This document shows, one piece after another, positions 42,456 through 52,313 of a DNA stretch of 64,000 bases. How positions within the stretch are numbered: position 1 is the first letter of the stretch; every line of letters begins with the position of its first letter. The stretch spans positions 5,533 through 69,532 of the forward strand of contig NZ_JNYD01000038.1 of NCBI RefSeq assembly GCF_000717175.1. The letters run 5' to 3'. The position numbers and the translations under genes were made by a program. The notes beneath the pieces are model-generated. The model had not been told where the DNA came from, searched no databases, and saw nothing but the letters and a program-made list of their open reading frames with translations. Origin of the DNA: Pseudonocardia autotrophica (GTDB taxonomy: Bacteria; Actinomycetota; Actinomycetes; Mycobacteriales; Pseudonocardiaceae).

Positions 42456-43879
42456 GTGTTCTCGTCGTGGGCCTCTCGCACCGGAGTGCGCCCGTCGACG
42501 TCCTGGAGAAGGTCGCGGTGTCCGCGGACGACGTGCCCAAGCTCCTCGACGAGATGGTGCGGTGCCCGCACGTGAGCGAGGTGACCCTGCTCTCGACCTG
42601 CAACCGGGTCGAGGTCTACGCGGTGGTCGACGCCTTCCACGGCGGGCTCGCGGACGTCTCCGAGGTGCTCGGCCGGCACTCCGGCCTGCCGCTGCAGGAC
42701 CTCACCGAGCACTTCTTCGTGCACTACGCCGGCTCGGCCGTGCAGCACCTGTTCTCGGTCGCCGCCGGGCTGGACTCGATGGTCGTCGGCGAGTCGCAGA
42801 TCCTCGGCCAGCTGCGTCAGGCCTACGCGACGGCGGACGAGGCCGGGACCGTCGGCCGTGTCCTGCACGAGCTCGCCCAGCAGGCGCTGCGCGTGGGCAA
42901 GCGGGTGCACGCCAGCACGGGCATCGACGCCGCGGGCGCCTCCGTGGTGTCCGAGGCGCTGCGGGACGCGTCGACCGTCCTCGGGTACGCCGACGGCGAG
43001 CTGACCGGCGCCCGCGCCGTGATCGTCGGGGCCGGGGCGATGGGCGCGCTGGCCGCCGCCCATCTCCGCCGCGCCGGCGCCACCGGGATCACCGTGCTCA
43101 ACCGGTCCGTCGAGCGGGCCGAGCGGCTCGCGCAGAAGAGCGCCGAGCAGGGCGTCCCGGCCCGCGCCGGGCTGCTCGACGAGCTGCCCGCCGCCGTGGC
43201 CGACGCCGACCTGCTGGTCGCCTGCACCGGCGCGATCGGCACCGTCGTGGAGCGCGCCGCGGTCGAGGCCGGCACGGCCGGCCGCACCCGCCCGCTCGTG
43301 GTGTGCGACCTCGGCCTGCCCAGGGACGTCGACCCGGCCGTCGCCGAGATCGAGGGCGTGACCGTCGTCGACCTCATCGCGCTGCAGCGCCGGCTCGTGC
43401 GCGAGGACCCGGGCGGGGCCGCCGACGCCGTGGCCGCCGCCCGCGACCTGGTGGCCGAGGAGGCCCAGAACTACCTGGCCGCGCAGCGGTCCGCGGAGGT
43501 CACGCCGACCGTCACCGCGCTGCGCCGGCGCGCCTCCGAGGTGGTCGACGCCGAGCTGTTGCGGCTGTCGTCGCGGCTGCCCGAGCTGTCCGACGACGTC
43601 CGGGACGAGTTCACCCGGACCGTCCGGCGCGTCGTCGACAAGCTGCTGCACACCCCGACCGTGCAGGTCAAGAAGCTGGCCGAGGGCCCGGACGGGGACA
43701 GCTACGCCGCCGCGCTGCGCACGCTGTTCGAGCTCGACCCGCAGAAGCCCGCCGCCGTCGCGGGCACCGTGGACCAGCCCCTCAGCGGCCACGACGTCGC
43801 CGCGGCCCTCGAGGCGCCGCTGCGCCGGGTGGGCCCCGAGGGCGCCGACGCCGGCCTGGGCACCGAGGGCGACCGGTGA
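42452..43879 (+). CDS. hemA: Glutamyl-tRNA reductase
   Basis: 475 residues. It reduces glutamyl-tRNA(Glu) to glutamate-1-semialdehyde, the first committed step of the C5 haem pathway. Landmarks are [15 protein letters not shown], the active-site Cys50 in [31 protein letters not shown], the NADPH loop [16 protein letters not shown], and the dimerisation helices after about 310. The C-terminal 40 residues are an extra Ala/Gly/Glu tail. ATGA overlap with rex and GTGA overlap with hemC show translational coupling, so Rex should control its level. Confidence 0.96.
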   Translation: MSVLVVGLSHRSAPVDVLEKVAVSADDVPKLLDEMVRCPHVSEVTLLSTCNRVEVYAVVDAFHGGLADVSEVLGRHSGLPLQDLTEHFFVHYAGSAVQHLFSVAAGLDSMVVGESQILGQLRQAYATADEAGTVGRVLHELAQQALRVGKRVHASTGIDAAGASVVSEALRDASTVLGYADGELTGARAVIVGAGAMGALAAAHLRRAGATGITVLNRSVERAERLAQKSAEQGVPARAGLLDELPAAVADADLLVACTGAIGTVVERAAVEAGTAGRTRPLVVCDLGLPRDVDPAVAEIEGVTVVDLIALQRRLVREDPGGAADAVAAARDLVAEEAQNYLAAQRSAEVTPTVTALRRRASEVVDAELLRLSSRLPELSDDVRDEFTRTVRRVVDKLLHTPTVQVKKLAEGPDGDSYAAALRTLFELDPQKPAAVAGTVDQPLSGHDVAAALEAPLRRVGPEGADAGLGTEGDR

Positions 43880-44883
43880 GCGACGTGTCCGACCGCACCG
43901 CCCCCCGCACCCTCCGCGTCGGCACCCGGCCGAGCAAGCTCGCCGTGGCCCAGTCCGGCCAGGTCGCGGACCTGATCCGCGCTGCCGGGCGGCCCGCCGA
44001 GCTCGTCGACGTGCACACCACGGGCGACCGCTCGTCGGCGCCGATCGCCCAGCTCGGCGTCGGGGTGTTCGTCTCGCAGCTGCGGGAGGCGCTGGTGGCC
44101 GGCGAGGTCGACGTCGCCGTGCACTCCTACAAGGACCTGCCGACCACGCCGGACCCGCGGCTGACCCTGGCCGCGGTGCCGGCGCGCGAGGACCCGCGCG
44201 ACGCGCTGGTGGCCCGGGACGGCCGGGTGCTCGGCGAGCTGTCCGCCGGGTCGCGGATCGGCACCGGCTCGCCGCGGCGGGCCGTGCAGCTGCACGCGCT
44301 CGGGCTGGGGCTGGAGGTCGTCCCGATCCGGGGCAACGTGGACACCCGGATCGGCAAGGTGACCTCGGGCGAGCTCGACGGCGTCGTCGTCGCGGCCGCG
44401 GGGTTGCGCAGGCTCGGTCGCGTGGGGGAGGCTAGCGAGCTGCTCGACCCCCTGCAGATGCTGCCCGCCCCCGCACAGGGCGCACTGGCGATCGAGTGCC
44501 GGGCGGAGGACGAGGAGCTGGCCCGCTTCCTCGCCGCGACGCTCGACGACGCGGGCGTGCGCGCGGCGGTCACCGCCGAGCGCGCGGTGCTCGCGACCCT
44601 CGAGGCCGGCTGCAGCGCACCGGTGGCCGCGCACGCGGACGTCGTCGAGGACCTCGACGACGCCGGCCGCGTGGTGGAGCGGCTGTCGCTGCGCGCGGTC
44701 GTGGGGATCGGAGAGGTGGGCGAGGGCGCGCTGCTGCGTGCGTCCGCCACCGGGGACATGGACAACGCCGAGAAGCTCGGGGCCTCCCTCGCGCACGAGC
44801 TGCTCGACATGGGCGCCGACGACCTGCCGCGGCCGGCAGCGCGCGGTGCCTCGGGAACCGCTGGATCGGGAGCTGGAGAATGA
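43876..44883 (+). CDS. hemC: Hydroxymethylbilane synthase (porphobilinogen deaminase)
   Basis: 335 residues. It joins four porphobilinogens into hydroxymethylbilane. Signatures are [30 protein letters not shown] (catalytic Asp), [22 protein letters not shown] and the dipyrromethane cofactor attachment Cys246 in LEAGCSAPV. The start is GTG overlapping the hemA stop. A Gly/Ala-rich tail of about 20 residues precedes the overlap with hemD. Confidence 0.96.
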   Translation: MSDVSDRTAPRTLRVGTRPSKLAVAQSGQVADLIRAAGRPAELVDVHTTGDRSSAPIAQLGVGVFVSQLREALVAGEVDVAVHSYKDLPTTPDPRLTLAAVPAREDPRDALVARDGRVLGELSAGSRIGTGSPRRAVQLHALGLGLEVVPIRGNVDTRIGKVTSGELDGVVVAAAGLRRLGRVGEASELLDPLQMLPAPAQGALAIECRAEDEELARFLAATLDDAGVRAAVTAERAVLATLEAGCSAPVAAHADVVEDLDDAGRVVERLSLRAVVGIGEVGEGALLRASATGDMDNAEKLGASLAHELLDMGADDLPRPAARGASGTAGSGAGE

Positions 44884-46421
44884 CTCGCACACCGCCGACC
44901 GCCGGTCGGATCGCCTTCGTGGGCAGCGGCCCGGGTGATCCCGGCCTGCTGACCGTGCGCGCCAAGGAGGTGCTCGCCTCCGCGCCGCTGGTCGTCAACG
45001 ACCCGGACGTGCCCGAGGCCGTCCTCGCGCTGGTCGCCGAGGGCGCCGAGGTCCGGCCGGCCGTCGGGCAGCCCGCGGACGTCGCGGGCGACCTCCTCGC
45101 CGAGGCCCGCGCCGGGCGCCCGGTCGTGCGCCTCGTCGCCGGCGACCCGCTGACCCTCGACGCCGTGGTGGCCGAGGCGCGCGCCGTGGCCGCGGAGGGC
45201 GTGGCGTTCGACGTCGTGCCCGGCGTCGCGGCCGGCACCGCCGTCCCCGCCTATGCGGGCGTCCCGCTCGGGTCCGCGCACGTCGAGGCCGACGTCCGCG
45301 CCGGCGTCGACTGGGCCGCGCTGGCCGGCGCGCCCGGCACGCTCGTGCTGCAGGCGGCCGCCGCGCACCTCGCCGAGGTCGCGTCCGCGCTCACCGCGCA
45401 GGGCCGCCCGGCGGACACCCCCGTCGCGGTCACCGCGCACGGCACGGAGTCCACGCAGAAGACGGTCACCACGACCATCGGGTCGATGGCCTCCGACGCC
45501 GCCGACCTCGAGGGCTCGCTGGTCCTCACCATGGGCGCCGAGGTCGCCTCCCGGGCGGACCTGTCCTGGTGGGAGTCCCGCGCGCTGTACGGCTGGCGGG
45601 TCCTGGTGCCGCGCACCAAGGACCAGGCGGGCGTGATGAGCGACCGGCTGCGGATGCACGGGGCCATCCCCGAGGAGGTCCCGACCATCGCCGTCGAGCC
45701 GCCGCGCTCGCCCACGCAGATGGAGCGCGCGGTCAAGGGCCTGGTCGACGGCCGCTACGCCTGGGTCGTCTTCACCTCGACCAACGCGGTGCGCGCGATC
45801 TGGGAGAAGTTCGCCGAGTTCGGTCTCGACGCCCGCGCCTTCTCCGGCGTGAAGATCGCCTGCGTCGGCACCGCGACCGCCGAGAAGGTGCGCGAGTTCG
45901 GCATCGTGCCCGAGCTGGTGCCGGACGTGAACGAGGCGCAGAGCTCCACCTCGGAGGGCCTGCTCGAGCTGTTCCCGCCGCACGACGACATCCTCGACCC
46001 GGTCGACCGCGTCCTGCTGCCGCGGGCCGACATCGCCACCGAGACCCTCGCCGCCGGCCTGACCGAGCGCGGCTGGGAGATCGACGACGTGACCGCCTAC
46101 CGGACCGTGCGCGCCGCCCCGCCGCCCGCGCCGATCCGCGAGGCCATCAAGACCGGCGGGTTCGACGCGGTGTGCTTCACCTCGTCGTCGACCGTCCGGA
46201 ACCTGGTGGGCATCGCGGGCAAGCCGCATGCGCGCACGCTGGTGGCCTGCATCGGCCCGGCCACCGCCGAGACGGCGCGGGAGTTCGGCCTGCGCGTCGA
46301 CGTCCAGCCGGAGGAGGCCCGGGTGCCCACCCTGGTCGACGCCCTGGCCGCGCACGCCGCCAAGCTGCGCGCCGAGGGCGCGCTGCCGCCGCCGAAGAAG
46401 GTGAAGGCGCGCCGCCGCTGA
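44880..46421 (+). CDS. hemD: Fused uroporphyrinogen-III methyltransferase-like/uroporphyrinogen-III synthase
   Basis: 513 residues. Residues 1-250 resemble SAM-dependent uroporphyrinogen-III methyltransferase ([39 protein letters not shown]), but the usual GGDPFVFGRG loop is reduced to AGDPLTLD and other conserved residues are lost, so this half may be inactive. Residues 255-495 are uroporphyrinogen-III synthase ([69 protein letters not shown]), which closes and inverts ring D of hydroxymethylbilane. The ATG overlaps the hemC stop. A perfect 17-bp terminator stem begins 9 bp downstream. Confidence 0.9.
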   Translation: MTRTPPTAGRIAFVGSGPGDPGLLTVRAKEVLASAPLVVNDPDVPEAVLALVAEGAEVRPAVGQPADVAGDLLAEARAGRPVVRLVAGDPLTLDAVVAEARAVAAEGVAFDVVPGVAAGTAVPAYAGVPLGSAHVEADVRAGVDWAALAGAPGTLVLQAAAAHLAEVASALTAQGRPADTPVAVTAHGTESTQKTVTTTIGSMASDAADLEGSLVLTMGAEVASRADLSWWESRALYGWRVLVPRTKDQAGVMSDRLRMHGAIPEEVPTIAVEPPRSPTQMERAVKGLVDGRYAWVVFTSTNAVRAIWEKFAEFGLDARAFSGVKIACVGTATAEKVREFGIVPELVPDVNEAQSSTSEGLLELFPPHDDILDPVDRVLLPRADIATETLAAGLTERGWEIDDVTAYRTVRAAPPPAPIREAIKTGGFDAVCFTSSSTVRNLVGIAGKPHARTLVACIGPATAETAREFGLRVDVQPEEARVPTLVDALAAHAAKLRAEGALPPPKKVKARRR

Positions 46422-46429
46422 TCGGTGAC

Positions 46430-46466
46430 AGAGGGGGCCGCACCCGGGTCGGGTGCGGCCCCCTCT
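46430..46466 (+). terminator. Strong terminator after hemD
   Basis: A perfect 17-bp stem (46430-46446 with 46450-46466) and a 3-nt GGT loop begins 9 bp after the hemD stop. This marks the end of rex-hemACD transcription. Confidence 0.85.
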
Positions 46467-46490
46467 GCGTTCTCGGGTCTCGCGCACAGG

Positions 46491-46536
46491 GTCGGCCCCT
46501 CGCACACACGTTCCGCGATGGGTGCGAGGGGCCGAC
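46491..46536. terminator. Second long hairpin after hemD
   Basis: A perfect 15-bp stem (46491-46505 / 46522-46536) with a 16-nt loop follows the first terminator. The outer flanks CGCACA / TGTGCG also pair, so the full structure spans about 46483-46547. Confidence 0.6.
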
Positions 46537-47002
46537 GGTGTGTGCGGGGCGCAGGGACCGCGGCCGAGCGGTTGTCGGGGTCAACGACGGCGGCAGCCCC
46601 GACCACCGCATGATCGTTGCGACCGGGACGCGAGCGCTTCACTGGGAACGCTGCCGTGACGCCCGGATCGATCACGGCGGCAGGCCCGCCCAGCACATGA
46701 TCGTTGCGACCGGGACGCGAGCGCTGCGGCGGCGACGTTCGCGTGACGATCGGATCGATCACCGCAGCAGACCCGCCCAGCACATGATCGTTGCGACCGG
46801 GACGCGAGCGCTGCGGCGGCGACGTTCGCGTGACGATCGGATCGATCACCGCAGCAGACCCGCCAATCACGGCGGACGAGAGGTACGGGAGCGTCGTCCG
46901 GGCAACCCTCCCGTGACGCCGAGATCGATCTTGCTGGCGCCGGTGTCACCGAGTGCCGATCGGACGGATCGTGCCGGCGCCGGTGTCGCCGGGGGCGGGA
47001 CG
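46537..47002. other. Non-coding interval with tandem repeats between hemD and the VWA gene
   Basis: The whole hemD-VWA gap (46422-47040) holds no convincing gene. Besides the hairpins it contains the 87-bp array (46610-46870) with degenerate half-copies on both sides. Open frames across the array persist only because 87 is divisible by three. Confidence 0.7.
46610..46870. repeat. Three 87-bp tandem repeats
   Basis: Units start at 46610, 46697 and 46784, each with ATGATCGTTGCGACCGGGAC. Copies two and three differ only in the last few bases; copy one diverges in its middle. Partial, degraded copies seem to flank the array. Confidence 0.95.
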
Positions 47003-47036
47003 CGGCTCGCGGGCGGGCGGTCCCGCCCGCGAGCCG
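47003..47036 (-). terminator. Terminator of the VWA gene
   Basis: A perfect 15-bp stem (CGGCTCGCGGGCGGG / CCCGCCCGCGAGCCG) with a CGGT loop lies 4 bp beyond the stop of the minus-strand VWA gene. Confidence 0.8.
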
Positions 47037-47040
47037 GACG

Positions 47041-47979
47041 TCAGGAGCCGACGGTGGCGGGCTTGCGGAAGCGGTCCCACCAGCGGCGACGCTCCGCGGC
47101 AGCAGCGCGGTCGGCCTCGGCCAGGCGCTGCGCGGTGAGGACCGGGATGGCCTCGGTGGGGGCGTCGTCGACCTGCGCGGCGGGGGTGGTGCCGGCCGTG
47201 GCCTCGACCGGGGCCGGAGCGGTGATCTCGGTGGCGGCCTCGACCGGTGCCTCCGCGACGGCCTCGGTGGCGGCCGCAGCGGGCGCCGCAGCGGGCGCCT
47301 CGGCGGGCGCCTCGGGGACCGCGTGGAAGTCCGGCGGGTAGGCCGCCCACCGCTCCTCCTGCGAGATCCCGGCGACCGGCTCCCACGGGCCGGCGGCCCG
47401 GGCGCGGCCGATGTACTCCGACGCGGCGGCGATCGCGGCGCGGACGCAGTCGCCCCGCGGGGCCACGCCCAGCGACCGGTGCCCGGCGCCCCACGGCGCG
47501 AGCCCGGCGTGCTCGGCGACGGTGACCGTGACGACCTCCCAGGCGTAGTCCCGCTCCTGCACGGCGATGAGGTCGCGCAGCTCGTCGGGACCCCAGGTGG
47601 CGCTGCCCGCGTCGGTGCCGCCGGTGACGAGCACGACGAACACCCGGGTGGGGCGCTCCTGCTCCGGCATGCCGGCGAGGGACCGGCCGAGGCCGCTGAC
47701 CAGGGCGCCGAGCGAGTCGCGGACCGCCTCGGTGCCGCGGCCGCGGAGCTTCGGCACGGCCGCGTCGGTGGCCGGGATGCCCCCGCGGAGCTTGCCGGCG
47801 CGACGGCCGGTGGTGGTCAGGTAGACCTCGACCTCACCGGGCAGCCCGGCCTGGTGCGCGAGGAGGTCGGCGGTCGCGGCACGCACGTCGTCGCGGAGCG
47901 GGCCGAGCGAGCTGGATCGATCGAGAAGGAGGGCGATGACGCTGCGTCCCGCTTTGGTCACGCGCGCAGGATGCCGCAT
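47041..47979 (-). CDS. von Willebrand factor A domain protein
   Basis: 312 residues. The first 180 form a VWA domain with the metal-ion-dependent adhesion motif D-x-S-x-S in VIALLLDRSSSLGPL, VFVVLVTGGTDAGSATWG (third MIDAS segment) and an alternating alpha/beta pattern. No signal peptide or anchor is visible, so the protein is probably cytosolic. The C-terminal 120 residues are Ala/Pro/Glu-rich, then end in a basic Trp/Arg motif (RRRWWDRFRKP). Partner and function are unknown. It is opposite in orientation to the hem genes and ends with its own terminator. Confidence 0.78.
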   Translation of the reverse strand: MRHPARVTKAGRSVIALLLDRSSSLGPLRDDVRAATADLLAHQAGLPGEVEVYLTTTGRRAGKLRGGIPATDAAVPKLRGRGTEAVRDSLGALVSGLGRSLAGMPEQERPTRVFVVLVTGGTDAGSATWGPDELRDLIAVQERDYAWEVVTVTVAEHAGLAPWGAGHRSLGVAPRGDCVRAAIAAASEYIGRARAAGPWEPVAGISQEERWAAYPPDFHAVPEAPAEAPAAAPAAAATEAVAEAPVEAATEITAPAPVEATAGTTPAAQVDDAPTEAIPVLTAQRLAEADRAAAAERRRWWDRFRKPATVGS

Positions 47980-48185
47980 CGGGTGACACTCTCCGTCACC
48001 GGCCCCACCCTCGCGGGGTCCCCGGTCGACGCACTGCTCCGCCCGGCGTCATGGGGCTGGACCTGCGGCAACAGTCGATCTTCCTCCGCACGCCCCGGCC
48101 GGACGGGCCGGGCCGCGGGCCGACCTCGTCGCACGCCGCGACCGAGCCGCCACGCCCGCCCACCCAGCGCCTCTCCACCCCCTCC

Positions 48186-48236
48186 GCACGAACGGCACTT
48201 CCGTGCGCCAGGTCCGCACGACAGAGCCGTTCGTGC
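48186..48236. repeat. Inverted repeat upstream of hemB
   Basis: GCACGAACGGC (48186-48196) and its exact complement GCCGTTCGTGC (48226-48236) are 29 bp apart, with further short pairing inside (CCGTGCG with CGCACG). It lies 60-110 bp before the hemB promoter. Confidence 0.7.
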
Positions 48237-48295
48237 AGGTCGGCCGGGCCCCACAGCGCCCCGGGACCGCGCGACGGCCCGTCCCCTCCCGGTCG

Positions 48296-48301
48296 TACCC
48301 T
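48296..48301 (+). promoter_or_regulatory. Candidate -10 (TACCCT) of hemB
   Basis: TACCCT ends 6 nt before the ATG at 48308, consistent with a leaderless hemB mRNA independent of rex-hemACD. Confidence 0.55.
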
Positions 48302-48307
48302 GACCCC

Positions 48308-49282
48308 ATGGCCTATCCCGCCCAGCGTCCCCGCCGGCTGCGTTCCACCCCGGCGCTGCGCAGGCTGGTGGCCGAGACCGAGCTGCGGCCCCGGCACCTG
48401 GTCCTGCCGATGTTCGTCAAGGAGGGCGCCGCGGAGCCGGTGCCGATCTCGTCGATGCCGGGGGTCGTCCAGCACAGCCGGGACACCCTGCGCAAGGCGG
48501 CCACCGAGGCCGTGCAGGCGGGCGTCGGCGGGATCATGCTGTTCGGCGTCCCGCAGCACCACGACGCCGTCGGGTCCGGGGCGACCGATCCGGAGGGGAT
48601 CCTCAACGTCGCGCTGCGGGACCTGCGGGCGGAGCTGGGCGACTCCACGGTGATCATGTCCGACCTCTGCCTGGACGAGTTCACCGACCACGGCCACTGC
48701 GGCGTCGTCGACGAGCGCGGGTGCGTCGACAACGACGCCACCCTCGAGGTCTACGCACGGATGGGCGTGGTGCAGGCCGAGTCCGGCGCCCACGTCGTGG
48801 GGCCCAGCGGGATGATGGACGGCCAGGTCGGCGTGATCCGCGAGGCACTCGACGAGGCCGGCTTCGCCGACACCGGCATCCTCGCCTACACCGCGAAGTA
48901 CGCCAGCGCGTTCTACGGGCCGTTCCGCGAGGCCGTCGAGAGCCAGCTGAAGGGCGACCGCAAGACCTACCAGCAGGACGGCGCGAACCTCCGGGAGGCG
49001 CTGCGCGAGCTCGCGCTCGACCTCGAGGAGGGCGCGGACATGGTGATGGTCAAGCCGGCCCTGCCGTACCTCGACGTGCTGCGGACCGTCGCCGACAGCG
49101 CCGACGTCCCGGTCGCCGCGTACCAGGTCTCCGGCGAGTACGCGATGATCGAGGCCGCCGCCGCGCAGGGCTGGCTGGAGCGGGAGCGGACGATCGTCGA
49201 GACGCTCACCTCGCTGCGCCGCGCCGGCGCGGACGTGGTGCTCACCTACTGGGCGACCGAGGTCGCGGGTCTGCTGGACTAG
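48308..49282 (+). CDS. hemB: Delta-aminolevulinic acid dehydratase (porphobilinogen synthase)
   Basis: 324 residues. It condenses two 5-aminolevulinates into porphobilinogen. Signatures are [10 protein letters not shown], the metal-site region [17 protein letters not shown], the two Schiff-base lysines in [13 protein letters not shown] and [10 protein letters not shown], and [10 protein letters not shown]. In the metal site the second Cys of the zinc triad (C-x-C-x7-C) is Asp, so zinc use is uncertain. It has its own leaderless-type promoter and is not in the rex operon. DUF4282 follows after 4 bp. Confidence 0.95.
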   Translation: MAYPAQRPRRLRSTPALRRLVAETELRPRHLVLPMFVKEGAAEPVPISSMPGVVQHSRDTLRKAATEAVQAGVGGIMLFGVPQHHDAVGSGATDPEGILNVALRDLRAELGDSTVIMSDLCLDEFTDHGHCGVVDERGCVDNDATLEVYARMGVVQAESGAHVVGPSGMMDGQVGVIREALDEAGFADTGILAYTAKYASAFYGPFREAVESQLKGDRKTYQQDGANLREALRELALDLEEGADMVMVKPALPYLDVLRTVADSADVPVAAYQVSGEYAMIEAAAAQGWLERERTIVETLTSLRRAGADVVLTYWATEVAGLLD

Positions 49283-49286
49283 ATCC

Positions 49287-49577
49287 ATGCGGACCCACCA
49301 GGAGCCCGGCGTCCTCGGCGCCCTCACCGACCTGAACTTCGAGCGGTTCGCGACGCCGTCGGTCGTCAAGTTCGTCTACGTCGTGGGCATCGTGCTGACC
49401 GCGCTGTGCTATGTCGCGGGCGTCATCGGGTTCTTCGTGCGGGGCTTCGGGCTGGGCGTGGCGGCGCTCGTCGCCGGCGGGGTGGTCGCCGTGTTCGCGC
49501 TGCTCCTGCTGCGGGTGACGCTGGAGTTCGTGGCGGCGGTGGTCCGTCTGTCGGAGGACGTCCACCGCCGGGGCTGA
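49287..49577 (+). CDS. DUF4282 small membrane protein
   Basis: 96 residues with a short N-terminal helix (LGALTDLNFERFATPSVVKF) and two transmembrane segments (VYVVGIVLTALCYVAGVIGF and LGVAALVAGGVVAVFALLLL). The conserved LxDxxFxxFaTPxvxkxxY start fits DUF4282, whose function is unknown. It lies 4 bp after hemB and is probably co-transcribed. Confidence 0.85.
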   Translation: MRTHQEPGVLGALTDLNFERFATPSVVKFVYVVGIVLTALCYVAGVIGFFVRGFGLGVAALVAGGVVAVFALLLLRVTLEFVAAVVRLSEDVHRRG

Positions 49578-49581
49578 CCGG

Positions 49582-49587
49582 TACCGT
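49582..49587 (+). promoter_or_regulatory. Candidate -10 (TACCGT) upstream of the 49595 gene
   Basis: TACCGT ends 7 nt before GTG 49595, one more case of the leaderless pattern. The gene may also be read from hemB. Confidence 0.4.
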
Positions 49588-49594
49588 GGTCACC

Positions 49595-50248
49595 GTGAGC
49601 ACCGGCAGCCAGGGTGAGGGACCCCGCTACTACCCGAGCGGACCCTCGACGGGTCAGTACGCGCAGTACCCGCAGAACCCGTACCCGCACGGCGGCCCCC
49701 AGGGCGGGCCGCCGCCGAACACGCCCTACGGCGACGCCGCGCAGTCCGCTCAGTACGCCTACAGCCCGTACTCGCCGGACCCTGCCCCGGCGGCCGAGGA
49801 GCCGCGGCAGGTCCGGCGACCGGCCACGATGATCGGCGCGCTGGTCCTGCTCGTGCTGAGCGCGGTGCCGTTCCTGGTGTTCGGCGTGCTCGGGTTGTTC
49901 GTGCCGATCAGCCAGGACATGTTCCCGCCGGAGCTGGGGCTCGACGCCATGCTCACGCAGTACAACGTGTCGTTCGACCAGTTCCTGCAGGCGGTCCGGC
50001 TGCTGCTCGCGCTGGTCGCGGTGCTCGCCCTCGTCTACATCGGCATGGCGGTCGCCGCGTTCGCCGGCAAGTCGTGGGGGCGCATCGCCACCACCGCGCT
50101 CACCGTCCTGTTCTGCGGGTTCCTGCTGCTCAACCTCGGTGGCGGCGCGTCGTCGCTGGTCGTGCTCGCGCCGGTGGTGCTCGCCGTCGCCGGCGTGGTG
50201 CTGATGTTCCTGCGCCCGTCCGCGGAGTGGTTCGCCGCGCGGCGCTGA
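49595..50248 (+). CDS. Membrane protein with Tyr/Pro/Gly-rich N-terminus
   Basis: 217 residues. The first 80 are hydrophilic with repeated Tyr, Pro, Gln and Gly ([20 protein letters not shown]). Four hydrophobic segments follow: [60 protein letters not shown] and [20 protein letters not shown]. No family of known function is recognised. A GTG at 49586 is an alternative start. Its place corresponds to the small hypothetical genes Rv0513-Rv0514 after hemB. Confidence 0.78.
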   Translation: MSTGSQGEGPRYYPSGPSTGQYAQYPQNPYPHGGPQGGPPPNTPYGDAAQSAQYAYSPYSPDPAPAAEEPRQVRRPATMIGALVLLVLSAVPFLVFGVLGLFVPISQDMFPPELGLDAMLTQYNVSFDQFLQAVRLLLALVAVLALVYIGMAVAAFAGKSWGRIATTALTVLFCGFLLLNLGGGASSLVVLAPVVLAVAGVVLMFLRPSAEWFAARR

Positions 50249-50313
50249 CCGGCGCCGGACGGAGAGGCCGACCCCGCGGGCCGGTGCGCGGCGCGGATGT
50301 GAGACTGGAGGCC

Positions 50314-51636
50314 GTGAGTGCCCCCTTCACCCCGATCACGCCCGAGGTCTCCGCGGGCCTGTTCGCCCGCGCCGCCGAGGTGATCCCGGGCGGCGTCAAC
50401 TCGCCGGTCCGCGCGTTCAACTCGGTCGGCGGCACGCCGCGCTTCATGGTCTCGGCCCAGGGGCCCTGGCTGACGGACGCGGACGGCCTCCGCTACGTCG
50501 ACCTGGTCTCCTCGTGGGGCCCGATGATCCTCGGGCACGCGCACCCCGCCGTCGTCGACGCCGTGCGCTCGGCCGCCGGCTCCGGCCTCTCGTTCGGCGC
50601 GCCGACGCCGGCCGAGATCGAGCTGGCCGAGGCGATCATCGACCGGGTCGCGCCGGTCGAGCAGGTGCGGCTGGTGAACTCGGGCACCGAGGCCGTGATG
50701 AGCGCGATCCGGCTGGCCCGCGGCATCACCGGGCGCACGGTCGTCGTGAAGTTCGCCGGCTGCTACCACGGCCACGTCGACGCGCTGCTCGCCCAGGCCG
50801 GCTCGGGCGTCGCCACCCTGGGCCTGCCCACCAGCCCGGGGGTCACCGGCGCGCAGGCCGGCGACACCGTCGTCGTGCCGTACAACGACCTGGAGGCGGT
50901 CCGGCAGGTCTTCGCCGAGCGGGGCAGCGAGATCGCCTGCGTGATCACCGAGGCCGCGGCGGGCAACATGGGCGCCGTCGCGCCGCGCCCGGGCTTCAAC
51001 CAGGGGCTGCGCGACATCACCCGCGAGCACGGCGCCCTGCTGGTGATCGACGAGGTGATGACCGGCTTCCGCGTTTCGCCCGCCGGCTGGTTCGGGCTCG
51101 AGGGCGTGGCCGGCGACCTCTACACCTTCGGCAAGGTCATGTCCGGCGGGCTGCCGGCCGCCGCCTTCGGCGGGCCGGCCGCGCACATGGCCCACCTCGC
51201 CCCGGCCGGGCCCGTCTACCAGGCGGGCACGCTGTCCGGGAACCCCGTCGCCGTCGCCGCCGGGCTCGCCACCCTGCGCCAGGCCGACAAGGCCGTCTAC
51301 GACGCGCTCGACGCCAACGCCGAGCGCCTGGTCGGCATGATCGGCGGCGCGCTCCGCGAGGCGGGCGTGCCACACCGCGTCCAGACGGCCGGGAACATGT
51401 TCTCGATCTTCTTCACCGAGGACGAGGTCGTGGACTACGACACCGCGAAGGCCGCGCAGACCTGGCGCTTCCCGCCCTTCTTCCACGCCCTGCTGGAGCG
51501 CGGGGTCTACGCGCCGCCCAGCAACTTCGAGGCCTGGTTCGTGTCGGCCGCGCTCGACGACGACACCTTCGCCGTGATCGAGAAGGCGCTGCCCGACGCG
51601 GCGCGGGCGGCGGCCGCCGCGGTGCAGCCGGCGTGA
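50314..51636 (+). CDS. hemL: Glutamate-1-semialdehyde 2,1-aminomutase
   Basis: 440 residues. This PLP enzyme makes 5-aminolevulinate from glutamate-1-semialdehyde, the product of HemA. Motifs are [60 protein letters not shown] (PLP-ring Asp) and the Schiff-base Lys in [22 protein letters not shown] lies just before GTG 50314; GTG 50299 is possible. The stop overlaps the phosphatase gene as GTGA, starting a coupled series through the ResA-like gene. Confidence 0.96.
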   Translation: MSAPFTPITPEVSAGLFARAAEVIPGGVNSPVRAFNSVGGTPRFMVSAQGPWLTDADGLRYVDLVSSWGPMILGHAHPAVVDAVRSAAGSGLSFGAPTPAEIELAEAIIDRVAPVEQVRLVNSGTEAVMSAIRLARGITGRTVVVKFAGCYHGHVDALLAQAGSGVATLGLPTSPGVTGAQAGDTVVVPYNDLEAVRQVFAERGSEIACVITEAAAGNMGAVAPRPGFNQGLRDITREHGALLVIDEVMTGFRVSPAGWFGLEGVAGDLYTFGKVMSGGLPAAAFGGPAAHMAHLAPAGPVYQAGTLSGNPVAVAAGLATLRQADKAVYDALDANAERLVGMIGGALREAGVPHRVQTAGNMFSIFFTEDEVVDYDTAKAAQTWRFPPFFHALLERGVYAPPSNFEAWFVSAALDDDTFAVIEKALPDAARAAAAAVQPA

Positions 51637-52313
51637 GCACCCAGCCCTTCCCCGGCGGGGACCGCACCTCGCCCGAGGCCACCGGGCCCCGGACCGTCGT
51701 CCACCTGCTCCGGCACGGCAAGGTGCACAACCCCGACGGCATCCTCTACGGGCGCATCCCGGGCTTCCGGTTGTCCGACGACGGCCGCGCGCAGGCCGAG
51801 CTGGTGGCCGACGCGCTGGCCGACGAGGACATCGCCGCCGTCGTCGCCTCGCCCCTGCAGCGGGCGCAGGAGACGGCCACGCCGATCGCGAAGTCGCACG
51901 GCCTGGACATCGTGACCGAGGACGGCCTGATCGAGTCCGGGAACCTGTTCGAGGGGGAGCGGTTCGGCGTCGGCGACGGCGCGCTCCGCCGGCCGGCGAA
52001 CTGGCGGCTCATGCGGGACCCGTTCACCCCGTCCTGGGGCGAGCCGTACCTCAAGATCGCCCACCGGATGTTCGGCGCCGTGCACCGCGCCCGCGCGCTG
52101 GCGGAGGGGCACGAGGCCGTGTGCGTGTCCCACCAGCTGCCGATCTGGACGCTGCGCCGCTACCTGCTGGGCCAGCGGCTCTGGCACGACCCGCGCTCGC
52201 GGCAGTGCGCGCTGGCCTCGCTGACCAGCGTCGAGTTCACCGGCACCACGGTGACCGGGCTGCGCTACAGCGAGCCGGCCGGGTCGAGCGACCCGACGGC
52301 GACGGGCGCATGA
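51633..52313 (+). CDS. Histidine phosphatase family protein
   Basis: 226 residues. The catalytic RHG motif is in [20 protein letters not shown], with the second His in [12 protein letters not shown], and [14 protein letters not shown] between. This is the phosphoglycerate-mutase-like phosphatase at the Rv0525 position. Its substrate is unknown; unlike gpm1 it lacks the mutase hallmarks. It is coupled to both neighbours by four-base overlaps (GTGA with hemL, ATGA with the thioredoxin). Confidence 0.85.
   Translation: MSTQPFPGGDRTSPEATGPRTVVHLLRHGKVHNPDGILYGRIPGFRLSDDGRAQAELVADALADEDIAAVVASPLQRAQETATPIAKSHGLDIVTEDGLIESGNLFEGERFGVGDGALRRPANWRLMRDPFTPSWGEPYLKIAHRMFGAVHRARALAEGHEAVCVSHQLPIWTLRRYLLGQRLWHDPRSRQCALASLTSVEFTGTTVTGLRYSEPAGSSDPTATGA

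Larger units (their letters stand above)
47980..48307. other. Divergent intergenic region between VWA gene and hemB
   Basis: 328 bp without a gene. It has an inverted repeat (48186-48236) and the hemB -10 (48296-48301). Open frames crossing it are shadows with no start signal. Confidence 0.5.

Noticed and set aside
46097..46870. A minus-strand open frame with a repeated 29-residue unit
   Set aside because: It stays open only because the 87-bp repeat is divisible by three, and it runs into hemD antisense.
46610..46870. CRISPR array
   Set aside because: The units are contiguous 87-bp repeats without unique spacers, and no cas gene is present.
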